Part shown: piece after piece, positions 1 through 5,703 of the stretch
Layout of the letters: each line of letters opens with the position of its first letter
Position numbering within the stretch: the stretch's first letter is position 1
DNA from: Syntrophaceae bacterium PtaB.Bin038
Lineage (GTDB): Bacteria; Desulfobacterota; Syntrophia; Syntrophales; UBA2192
DNA: 17,403 bases
Direction of reading: 5' to 3'
Assembly (NCBI GenBank): GCA_002067855.1
Contig: MVQS01000108.1
Coordinates: 1 to 17,403, forward strand
Made by a program: the position numbers and the translations under genes
The notes under the pieces: generated by a model
Database searches by the model: none
Seen by the model: the letters and a program-made list of their open reading frames with translations, nothing else
What the model was told of the DNA's origin: nothing

Positions 1-172
1 CAAGGGCATCGGGGTGGTCATCTCGGACCACAACGTGCGGGAGACCCTTTCGGTGTGCGACCGGGCTTACATCCTCAACGAGGGGACGGTGCTGATCGAG
101 GGCTTGCCGGAGATGATCGCGGAGAGTAAAATCGCCCGGAAGTTCTACCTGGGCGACGACTTCAGGTTTTAG
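1..172 (+). CDS. lptB: LPS export ABC transporter ATP-binding protein LptB, 3' end only
   Basis: Only the last 56 residues are present, reading from base 2 to a TAG stop at 170-172. The fragment has the H-loop region ISDHNVRET, where the His contacts the gamma-phosphate of ATP, followed by the D-loop-distal segment CDRAYILNEG and a tail ending GDDFRF. This matches the end of LptB, the cytoplasmic ATPase that works with LptF/LptG to extract lipopolysaccharide from the inner membrane. Position just ahead of rpoN, with a 20-bp gap, is the classical lptC-lptA-lptB-rpoN order and supports LptB over a branched-chain amino-acid LivF/LivG ATPase, which has similar ends. Walker A, Walker B and the start lie outside the window. 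Confidence 0.85.
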   Translation, partial: KGIGVVISDHNVRETLSVCDRAYILNEGTVLIEGLPEMIAESKIARKFYLGDDFRF

Positions 173-192
173 ACCTTATCAGGCAGGAAGGC

Positions 193-1653
193 ATGACGTT
201 CGAACTCAAGCAAAGCCTCAAACTCAGCCAGCAGCTGATCATGACTCCCCAGCTGCAGCAGGCAATCAAGCTGCTCCAGCTTTCCCGCATCGAGCTGATC
301 GACATGATCCAGCAGGAGATGGAGGAGAACCCCCTTCTCGAGGAACGGGTGAGCGAGGAGTTCGGCGAGGAAGGGGCGCCCGCACCGGAGGTCGACGAGG
401 TCAAGACGGCGGAGCGGACCGGAGAGGTGACGGGCGAGGGGGACGGAAAGGAAGATTTCGACTGGGACAGCTACCTGGAGGATTACGGCCCCATGCGGGT
501 GACGTACGACCGGGAGGAGGACGAGGGGCCTTCCTGGGAGAACATGCTGTCCCGCAAGACGACGCTCGGGGACCACCTGATGTGGCAGCTGGGCCTCTCC
601 CGCCTCTCGGAAGCGGAACGCCGCATCGGCGAGCAGATCATCGGCAACCTGGACACGAGCGGCTACCTCGCGGCCACCGTCGAGGAGATCGCCGAGCAGG
701 AGAAGGTCGGCGTCGAGACCGTCGAGAAGGTGCTGGCCCGAATCCAGGAATTCGACCCCCCGGGGATCGCGGCGCGGGACCTGCGGGAGTGCCTGCTGTT
801 GCAGGCCCGGTACGTGGGCGCCTCCCACGCCCTGGTCGAGACGATCATCCGAGACTACCTCCACGACCTGGAGACGAAGAACTACAACAACATCGCGAAA
901 AAACTGAAGCTCCCCCTGGCGGACGTCCTGGACGCCATTTTCCTCATCAGCCGTATGGATCCGAAACCGGGCCTTGTGTACAGCGACGAGGGCCCCCAGT
1001 ACATCATTCCCGACGTCTTCGTCTTCAAAGTGGGCGACGAGTACAAGATCATCCTGAATGACGAGGGTCTGCCCAGGCTGCGGATCAGCAACTTCTACCG
1101 CGAGATCCTGGGGGGAGGCGCCGAGGGGGCGCAGAGCGGGGACGAGTGCAAGAAATACATCAAGGAGCGGCTCCAGTCGGCCACGTGGCTCATCAAGAGC
1201 ATCCAGCAGCGCCAGAGGACGATTTTCCGGGTCACCGAGAGTATCGTCAAGTTCCAGCGGGAATTCTTCGACAACGGGATCCACTTCCTGAAGCCGCTGG
1301 TGCTGCGCGACGTCGCCGACGACGTGGAGATGCACGAGTCCACGATCAGCCGCGTGACGACCAACAAGTACATGCACACGCCGCGCGGCATCTTCGAGCT
1401 GAAGTACTTCTTCAACAGCAGCATCAGCAAAACGAGCGGCGACACGATCGCCTCGAAGAGCGTCCAGGAGGAGATCCGGAAGATCATCGGCGGCGAGGAT
1501 GCCCGCAAGCCCTTGAGCGACAGCGAGATCGTCGACATCCTCAGCGGCCAGGGCATCTCGATCGCCCGGCGCACCGTTGCCAAGTACCGCGAAATGATGG
1601 GGATCCTGCCTTCGTCCAAGCGAAAGAAATTTTTCATCAAGCCCAAAAACTGA
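193..1653 (+). CDS. rpoN: RNA polymerase sigma-54 factor
   Basis: A 486-residue protein with all regions of sigma-54. Residues 1-50 are Region I, rich in Gln and Leu (TPQLQQAIKLLQLS), which contacts the bacterial enhancer-binding activator. Residues about 51-115 are the acidic, variable Region II. The core-binding part follows. A helix-turn-helix lies near 374-400 (VADDVEMHESTISRVTTNK). The RpoN box ARRTVAKYRE at 458-467 reads the -24 promoter element. Length is normal for the family (about 470-500). The ATG at 193 is preceded by AGGAAGG at a good distance and the protein starts at the usual Region I motif. It sits 20 bp after lptB, so it is probably co-transcribed with the lpt genes. The product directs transcription of nitrogen, motility and other activator-dependent genes. 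Confidence 0.97.
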   Translation: MTFELKQSLKLSQQLIMTPQLQQAIKLLQLSRIELIDMIQQEMEENPLLEERVSEEFGEEGAPAPEVDEVKTAERTGEVTGEGDGKEDFDWDSYLEDYGPMRVTYDREEDEGPSWENMLSRKTTLGDHLMWQLGLSRLSEAERRIGEQIIGNLDTSGYLAATVEEIAEQEKVGVETVEKVLARIQEFDPPGIAARDLRECLLLQARYVGASHALVETIIRDYLHDLETKNYNNIAKKLKLPLADVLDAIFLISRMDPKPGLVYSDEGPQYIIPDVFVFKVGDEYKIILNDEGLPRLRISNFYREILGGGAEGAQSGDECKKYIKERLQSATWLIKSIQQRQRTIFRVTESIVKFQREFFDNGIHFLKPLVLRDVADDVEMHESTISRVTTNKYMHTPRGIFELKYFFNSSISKTSGDTIASKSVQEEIRKIIGGEDARKPLSDSEIVDILSGQGISIARRTVAKYREMMGILPSSKRKKFFIKPKN

Positions 1654-1682
1654 TTGACATTTCAAGGGCTCTGGCCTATAAG
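1654..1682 (+). promoter_or_regulatory. Sigma-70 type promoter ahead of hpf
   Basis: TTGACA at 1654-1659 is a perfect -35 element. After exactly 17 bp comes TATAAG at 1677-1682, which matches 5 of 6 bases of the -10 consensus. The -35 begins on the base after the rpoN stop codon. Transcription would start near 1689 and give a leader of about 160 nt before hpf. It should let hpf-ptsN (and perhaps rapZ) be expressed independently of lptB-rpoN. The call rests on sequence match only. Confidence 0.6.
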
Positions 1683-1769
1683 GCAAAGCTTGTTTTCAGA
1701 CGGAAACGGCACCCCGCGCGGCTGCCGTCGCGCGATTCTCCGGCGACATGAACCGCCGTCCGTCTCGCC

Positions 1770-1809
1770 CCCGGCCCGGGGCCTCCTTCTTGCAAGGAAA
1801 TCGGGCGGG
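1770..1809 (+). promoter_or_regulatory. Compound hairpin in the hpf 5' leader
   Basis: CCCGGCCCG (1770-1778) can pair with CGGGCGGG (1802-1809) with one bulged G. Inside it TCCTT (1784-1788) pairs with AAGGA (1794-1798) around the loop CTTGC. The structure ends 27 nt before the hpf Shine-Dalgarno AGGAGG (1837-1842), so it does not cover it. There is no T-tract, so it is not an intrinsic terminator. A 29-codon reading frame (1748-1837) runs through it and its TGA overlaps the first base of the hpf Shine-Dalgarno, but it lacks a clear ribosome-binding site of its own. A regulatory role is inference. Confidence 0.35.
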
Positions 1810-1851
1810 AACGGGGCAACCCGAGAACTCTGGATGAGGAGGCGTGAACAG

Positions 1852-2391
1852 ATGCAGGTTTCCGTGACCTTTCGGAATACGGGGTCGGAAAGTTGGTTCA
1901 AGGATTATGTGACGGAACGGCTGAGCAAGATTCAGAAATACATCGATAAACCCGTGGAGGCCCACGTCGTCCTCTCCGTCGAGAAGTTCCGCAATGTGGC
2001 CGAAGTCAACATCATGGCCAAGGGGATCAACCTGGTCGGCAAGGAAGAGGCCAAGGACATGCAGCTGGCGATCGACAACGTGATCGACAAGATCGAGCGC
2101 CAGATCAAGAAGCACAAGGAGAAGAGCCGAGACCACAAGGCCGCCACGAACCGCGCCGAGGAGAAGGCCGGGCCGCGCGAGGCATCCGCCGGCCTCGAGG
2201 AGGAGACGCGGTCCCGGGTGGTCGAGACCCGCAAGGTCGTGCTCAAACCCATGTCCCTGGAAGAGGCCATGATCGAAATGGAGGGCTCCCGCAACCGCTT
2301 CGTCATCTACCGGGATGCGCAATCGGAGAACATCAGCGTCATCTACCGCCGGGAAGACGGCAATTTCGCGCTGCTCGAGGCCAACAGCTGA
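1852..2391 (+). CDS. hpf: Long-form ribosome hibernation promoting factor
   Basis: A 179-residue protein of the S30AE family. Residues 1-100 form the N-terminal beta-alpha-beta domain that binds the decoding centre of the 30S subunit, with a Lys/Arg-rich second helix (DKIERQIKKHKEK). A charged linker covers about 95-122. Residues about 123-179 are the C-terminal dimerisation domain, with VVETRKVVLKPMSLEEA and the FVIYRD...ISVIYRREDGNFALLE pattern. Having both domains makes it the long form, which in the family joins two 70S ribosomes into inactive 100S dimers in stationary phase. ATG 1852 is chosen because AGGAGG (1837-1842) lies 9 nt upstream; an in-frame ATG at 1834 has no comparable site. 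Its place between rpoN and ptsN is the usual one in Proteobacteria. Confidence 0.95.
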   Translation: MQVSVTFRNTGSESWFKDYVTERLSKIQKYIDKPVEAHVVLSVEKFRNVAEVNIMAKGINLVGKEEAKDMQLAIDNVIDKIERQIKKHKEKSRDHKAATNRAEEKAGPREASAGLEEETRSRVVETRKVVLKPMSLEEAMIEMEGSRNRFVIYRDAQSENISVIYRREDGNFALLEANS

Positions 2392-2408
2392 ACGGACGGG
2401 ATTTCCCC

Positions 2409-2870
2409 ATGCAAATCACCGACATGCTCGATAAAAACTACATCATCGAGGAACTGAAGGCCACGTCCAAGCGCGCCGTCCTCGCGGAGCTGTCGGAGAT
2501 CTTGAGCCGCGATCAGAAGGGGCTTGCGCCGGGGGCCATGGTCGAGGTGCTTCTCGAGCGCGAGAAGCTGGGCAGCACGGGTATCGGGGACGGGATTGCC
2601 ATCCCCCACGGGAAGCTCAAGGGCCTGGACCGCCTGATGATCTCCTTCGGCCGAAGCCGCCAGGGGATCGACTTCGACGCCATCGACGGGAAGCCCGTGC
2701 ACATCTTTTTCCTGCTCATGGCGCCGGAGAGCTCGACGGGCCAGCATCTCAAGGCGCTGGCGAAGATCTCCCGCATGCTCAAGGACCCGGAGTTCCGCAA
2801 CGGTCTCCTGGAGGCGAAGAGCGCCGAGGAGATGTACCGGAAAATCGCCGAGAAAGACGAGTCCTATTGA
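2409..2870 (+). CDS. ptsN: Nitrogen-regulatory PTS protein EIIA-Ntr
   Basis: A 153-residue PTS EIIA domain of the fructose/mannitol fold. The phosphorylated histidine is H67 in DGIAIPHGK, and the frame GSTGIGDGIAIPHGKL is typical of PtsN. The segment FFLLMAPESSTGQHLKALAKISRML is the conserved core after the active site. PtsN accepts phosphate from NPr of the nitrogen PTS and acts as a regulator, for example of potassium uptake and the stringent response, not as a sugar transporter. It begins 17 bp after hpf, so the two are probably co-transcribed and translated from one message. The partners EI-Ntr (ptsP) and NPr (ptsO) are not in the window. Confidence 0.95.
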   Translation: MQITDMLDKNYIIEELKATSKRAVLAELSEILSRDQKGLAPGAMVEVLLEREKLGSTGIGDGIAIPHGKLKGLDRLMISFGRSRQGIDFDAIDGKPVHIFFLLMAPESSTGQHLKALAKISRMLKDPEFRNGLLEAKSAEEMYRKIAEKDESY

Positions 2871-3040
2871 GTAGGGACGTCTTGTCCCGTTTCTTCAGCT
2901 GCAGACAGGCCTGCAGGGCGTGACCCGATGGAGAACATCCCCGGAGCAGCTTTGAGACGCCGTCCCGCATCGTATCCTTCCCGCCGCCGGTTTCCCCGTG
3001 GAGACCGGCTCCGACACAGCCCCGTACCGGGGGGTCCCGC
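2871..3040. other. Non-coding spacer between ptsN and rapZ with small hairpins
   Basis: About 170 bp with no supportable gene. GGGAC (2874-2878) pairs with GTCCC (2884-2888) around a 5-nt loop, right after the ptsN stop and followed by GTTTCTT, so it could be a weak terminator. Two CTGCAG copies near 2899-2917 form another short inverted repeat. TTGAGA (2952-2957) and TATCCT (2973-2978) give a poor promoter match with only 15 bp between them. In many related genomes hprK occupies this position; no trace of its P-loop or other motifs is seen here. Confidence 0.4.
3020..3032 (+). promoter_or_regulatory. Hairpin overlapping the rapZ ribosome-binding region
   Basis: CCCCG (3020-3024) pairs perfectly with CGGGG (3028-3032) around the loop TAC. 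The right arm makes up most of the only G-rich, Shine-Dalgarno-like tract (3029-3034) in front of the rapZ ATG at 3041. No AGGAGG-type site is present. If it forms, the hairpin would hide the ribosome-binding region and lower or regulate translation. This is inference from base pairing. Confidence 0.3.
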
Positions 3041-3907
3041 ATGCAAAACCTGAGGATCGTCATCGTCACCGGCATGTCCGGGTCGGGGAAGAGCACGGCC
3101 CTTCGGGCTCTCGAGGACGTGGGGTTTTTCTGCGTGGACAACCTCCCCGTGGCGCTCCTGCCGAAATTCCTCGAGATGCAGACCGACACGGCCAGCGAGA
3201 TCAGCAAGGTCGCCCTCGTGATGGACCTGCGGGAGCGGTATTTCCTGGAAAAGTACGCGGAGATCTTCTCCGCCCTGAAGGAGCAGGGTCACCGCATCGA
3301 GATCCTGTTCCTCGACGCCGGCGACGACGCGCTCCTTCGACGCTTCCGGGAGACTAGGCGGGCTCACCCGCTGTGCGAGCGCGGCAGCGTGATGGAGGGG
3401 ATCGCCCTGGAACGGGACAAGCTGGCGGCGCTGCGGAACATGGCCGACAAGGTCGTGGACACCTCTTCGTTCAACGTCCACCAGCTCAAGGAAGTCGTCC
3501 AGAGGCACTTCACGGCCTCCCCGTCGGAGAAGAGGCTCGTGATCAACCTCATATCCTTCGGCTACCGGTACGGGCTGCCCCCGGAGGCGGACATCGTGCT
3601 GGACGTGAGGTTCCTTCCCAATCCCTACTTCATCGAGGAGCTGAAGCATCTCAACGGGGAGGACCGCAAGATCGAGGACTACGTCATGGGGTGGCAGGAA
3701 AGCCAGACCTTCCTCAAGCAGTTGCTCGGCATGATGGGGTTCCTCATCCCTCTCTACGAGAAGGAGGGGAAGTCGAGCCTCAATGTGGCTTTCGGCTGCA
3801 CGGGCGGAAAGCACCGCTCCGTGGTCATGGCCAACCGGATGGCCGAACACTTTGCCGGGCAGGGGTATCTGGTGAACGCGACGCACCGCGACATCCATCG
3901 GGCGTAA
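3041..3907 (+). CDS. rapZ: RNase adapter protein RapZ (YvcJ family)
   Basis: A 288-residue protein of normal family length. The N-terminal P-loop is GMSGSGKST at 11-19. The middle holds VVMDLRERYF and the FLDAGDDALLRRFRETRRAHPL segment. The C-terminal domain has the family signature GCTGGKHRSV at 252-261, with C253 and H258, then MAEHF and the end HRD. In Escherichia coli RapZ binds GlcN6P and delivers the small RNA GlmZ to RNase E; in Bacillus the homologue YvcJ is a nucleotide-binding protein linked to cell-wall metabolism. Which role applies here is not visible, since no glmS or GlmY/GlmZ-like RNA is in the window. The location after ptsN is the conserved neighbourhood. The start has a weak G-rich ribosome-binding tract inside a hairpin. 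Confidence 0.96.
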   Translation: MQNLRIVIVTGMSGSGKSTALRALEDVGFFCVDNLPVALLPKFLEMQTDTASEISKVALVMDLRERYFLEKYAEIFSALKEQGHRIEILFLDAGDDALLRRFRETRRAHPLCERGSVMEGIALERDKLAALRNMADKVVDTSSFNVHQLKEVVQRHFTASPSEKRLVINLISFGYRYGLPPEADIVLDVRFLPNPYFIEELKHLNGEDRKIEDYVMGWQESQTFLKQLLGMMGFLIPLYEKEGKSSLNVAFGCTGGKHRSVVMANRMAEHFAGQGYLVNATHRDIHRA

Positions 3908-3912
3908 AGACC

Positions 3913-4048
3913 AGGGGACAGGGGCCGGGGCACAGGGTTCAGGGAAAGAGGATCCTTTCTTTTTCCCTTTCTTGTGCGAATTGCCTCTGCCCTGGGCCCT
4001 GTCCCGTTTTTCTATTTCCTGGACCCTTAACTCCGGACCCTGGACCCT
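3913..4048. repeat. Two facing arrays of degenerate heptanucleotide repeats
   Basis: On the + strand five consecutive 7-base units start at 3913: AGGGGAC, AGGGGCC, GGGGCAC, AGGGTTC, AGGGAAA. On the other strand the same kind of unit runs from 4048 down to about 3980: AGGGTCC twice, GGAGTTA, AGGGTCC, AGGAAAT, a 6-base slip, then ACGGGAC, AGGGCCC, AGGGCAG, AGGCAAT. The rough unit is ARGGNNC. Because the arrays face each other, 3916-3926 can pair with 3994-4005 (GGGACAGGG-rich against CCCTGTCCC). The region lies between the convergent ends of rapZ and the M23 gene and may also terminate transcription from both sides. The right array runs into the M23 reading frame. Confidence 0.6.
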
Positions 4049-5430
4049 TTCTTTTTCGGCTTCGGTTTGGCCTTTGCGGGCTGGGCTTTCGCCGCGGGCG
4101 GAGGCGGCTGCGAGGATGGCTCGGTGAGTTTGCCCGTCACGTTGTCGCGGATCCAGTGCGCGTCCCACCACTCCGTCGGGTTGACGAACTCCCCGCCGAC
4201 CAGGATCGAGAAGTGAAGGTGATCGCCGCTCGCAAGACCCGTGCTGCCGCTCGCTCCCAGCGTCTCTCCCCGGGTGACGGCCTGACCCGGTTTCACGCCG
4301 ATTTCCGAGAGGTGCGCGTAGAGACTGCAGAGGCCTAGTCCGTGGTCCACGATGACGGCGTTGCCGTAGATCCCGAGCGGGCCGGCGAAGACGACGGTTC
4401 CGTGGTTGGCCGCCTCGATGGGGGCGTGCTCCGTGGATGCCAGGTCGACGCCCAGGTGCGTGCTGCGGCTCACGGCCATCCCCTCGAACCAGTAGGTTCG
4501 CTCCTCGCCGAAACCGGCCATGGGCGCTGCATTCCTCATGCGCAGGAAGGTGCCTTCCCAGAGCGGCTTGGGCTGCGTCTTCGAGCAGGCCTCCCGGATG
4601 GTCATGAAATTCTCATCCCGAAGCTTCTCGTTGATGAACAGGAACGCCTCGAGCGGCGTCGTCGGCACGCGGGGGTCCTGCCGGCGGAACGCGGGGGCCA
4701 TGCCGTCGATGAAGGCCCTGCTGATCGTGATCTTGTCCGCCTTGAACTTCTTCTCCCGGACAAGGTGGGGCAGCAGGGCGGTGGACTCGTTTCCGGCCCG
4801 GTCCTTTGCCGTGATCAGGATCTTGAGGTCCCCCTTGCCCGCCGTGGTCGGGACGGCAAAGTACGCGATGTGGCAGGGCTTGCCCTGGATCGAGATGGGA
4901 TAGCCCCTGAAGAAGCGGTCGCCCATCTTCAGGCCCGTCGTCGTCACGTCCTCGGAGACGCGGTAGACGGCCACGCCGGTCCCGCCCGTGTTGACGTTGT
5001 GGGCCGTGCTGATCAGAGCGATCTGCGGCGGGACCGTGTCGATGACGGTTTCGATCGAGACCGCCCCCCGGTTCCTGAGCCAGGAGTGGTCTTCCGCCGT
5101 GACCGTGATCGCCGCCGGCCCGTCCTTCAGGCCCCTCGCGCGCGGGTTGACCTCGACGCTCAGCGCCTCCTCTTCGGTCCCCTTGGGATAGGCCCGGGTG
5201 AACAGCTCCGTCTCCCTGCCTTCCTGGGCGATCGAGACGGAGACGCTCCGGATCCCGCTCTTGCGGTCCGTGACGGTCAGTGCGATCGCCTTTCCCTGGC
5301 CGATGGTCGACAGATCGTCTTTCACGGTGACGGCGGGTTTCTCGAATTCGAGCACGGTGTTGAACGCCCAGACGGCGGCACCCGCCAGTGCGACAACGGC
5401 GGCCAGGGCGATGAGGTACATCCGGTTCAT
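4027..5430 (-). CDS. M23 family metallopeptidase, membrane-anchored, with N-terminal beta domains
   Basis: A 467-residue protein. Residues 4-24 are one hydrophobic N-terminal segment (signal anchor or signal peptide). Residues about 30-215 look like two Ig-like beta domains; the joint reads VIDTVPPQIALIS and the second ends TAKDRAGNES. A linker about 225-310 follows, then the LytM/M23 domain at about 315-425: H325 and D329 (THLGVDLAS), H373 (YAHL), H404 and H406 (GDHLHF), all expected zinc ligands or catalytic residues. The family cuts peptidoglycan cross-bridges in the periplasm. The tail after 435 is Pro/Ala/Lys-rich (PKPKKKGSRVRS), and the last seven residues and stop are made of repeat DNA. 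The ATG at 5430 is preceded by GGGGGAG. The gene stands alone on the minus strand, convergent with rapZ and divergent from coaBC. Confidence 0.9.
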   Translation of the reverse strand: MNRMYLIALAAVVALAGAAVWAFNTVLEFEKPAVTVKDDLSTIGQGKAIALTVTDRKSGIRSVSVSIAQEGRETELFTRAYPKGTEEEALSVEVNPRARGLKDGPAAITVTAEDHSWLRNRGAVSIETVIDTVPPQIALISTAHNVNTGGTGVAVYRVSEDVTTTGLKMGDRFFRGYPISIQGKPCHIAYFAVPTTAGKGDLKILITAKDRAGNESTALLPHLVREKKFKADKITISRAFIDGMAPAFRRQDPRVPTTPLEAFLFINEKLRDENFMTIREACSKTQPKPLWEGTFLRMRNAAPMAGFGEERTYWFEGMAVSRSTHLGVDLASTEHAPIEAANHGTVVFAGPLGIYGNAVIVDHGLGLCSLYAHLSEIGVKPGQAVTRGETLGASGSTGLASGDHLHFSILVGGEFVNPTEWWDAHWIRDNVTGKLTEPSSQPPPPAAKAQPAKAKPKPKKKGSRVRS

Positions 5431-5488
5431 GGCGGCTTCTCCCCCGGGGATGCGGAGTGGCGGCGCGCGGCGCCCCCAAACGCCGCCC

Positions 5489-5516
5489 ATCATACCCGGA
5501 TCGGGGAAATTTTCAA
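5489..5516 (-). promoter_or_regulatory. Sigma-70 type promoter for the M23 peptidase gene
   Basis: Read on the minus strand, TTGAAA (5516-5511) is followed after 16 bp by TATGAT (5494-5489); both match 5 of 6 consensus bases. Transcription would start near 5482, leaving a leader of about 50 nt before the ATG at 5430. Confidence 0.6.
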
Positions 5517-5548
5517 GCCGAATCGATGCCTGTAACTCCCTTCATTCC

Positions 5549-5575
5549 TTGACGGTCCGAGCGATTTGGTATATT
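5549..5575 (+). promoter_or_regulatory. Possible promoter for the coaBC operon
   Basis: TTGACG (5549-5554) and TATATT (5570-5575) each match 5 of 6 consensus bases but are only 15 bp apart, which is short. It is the best candidate in the 273-bp divergent gap between the M23 gene and coaBC, and it lies just upstream of the repeat array, which would become part of the 5' leader. Confidence 0.4.
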
Positions 5576-5582
5576 GGATTTT

Positions 5583-5631
5583 AAGGTTCAAGGCAAAAGG
5601 CACAGGGCACAAGGCAGGAGGAAAAGGAACC
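5583..5631 (+). repeat. Heptanucleotide tandem repeat array upstream of coaBC
   Basis: Seven consecutive 7-base units: AAGGTTC, AAGGCAA, AAGGCAC, AGGGCAC, AAGGCAG, then two worn units GAGGAAA and AGGAACC. The unit resembles that of the arrays at 3913-4048. The array sits in the spacer between the candidate promoter and the coaBC start, on the other side of the M23 gene. It has no coding support. Confidence 0.6.
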
Positions 5632-5703
5632 GGAGCAGGACTTCATGTCATTCCACAATGGACTCAGGAAGGTCGTGGTCTGCGATTTTCAGAGGCAAAA
5701 CGG

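Noticed and set aside
169..1686. A 505-codon minus-strand open frame opposite rpoN
   Set aside because: It mirrors rpoN codons exactly and has low-complexity Leu/Asp/Arg composition with no recognisable domain.
1654..1851. A longer hpf starting at TTG 1654 or ATG 1834
   Set aside because: The HPF fold begins at MQVSVTFRN, and AGGAGG is placed correctly only for ATG 1852.
3908..4030. CRISPR array in the repeat-rich rapZ/M23 junction
   Set aside because: The repeats are 7-base tandem units without unique spacers of constant length.
5566..5703. An upstream start for coaBC at 5566
   Set aside because: The extra 46 residues are translated heptad repeat and match nothing in the CoaBC family; ATG 5704 has a ribosome-binding site and the correct N-terminus.
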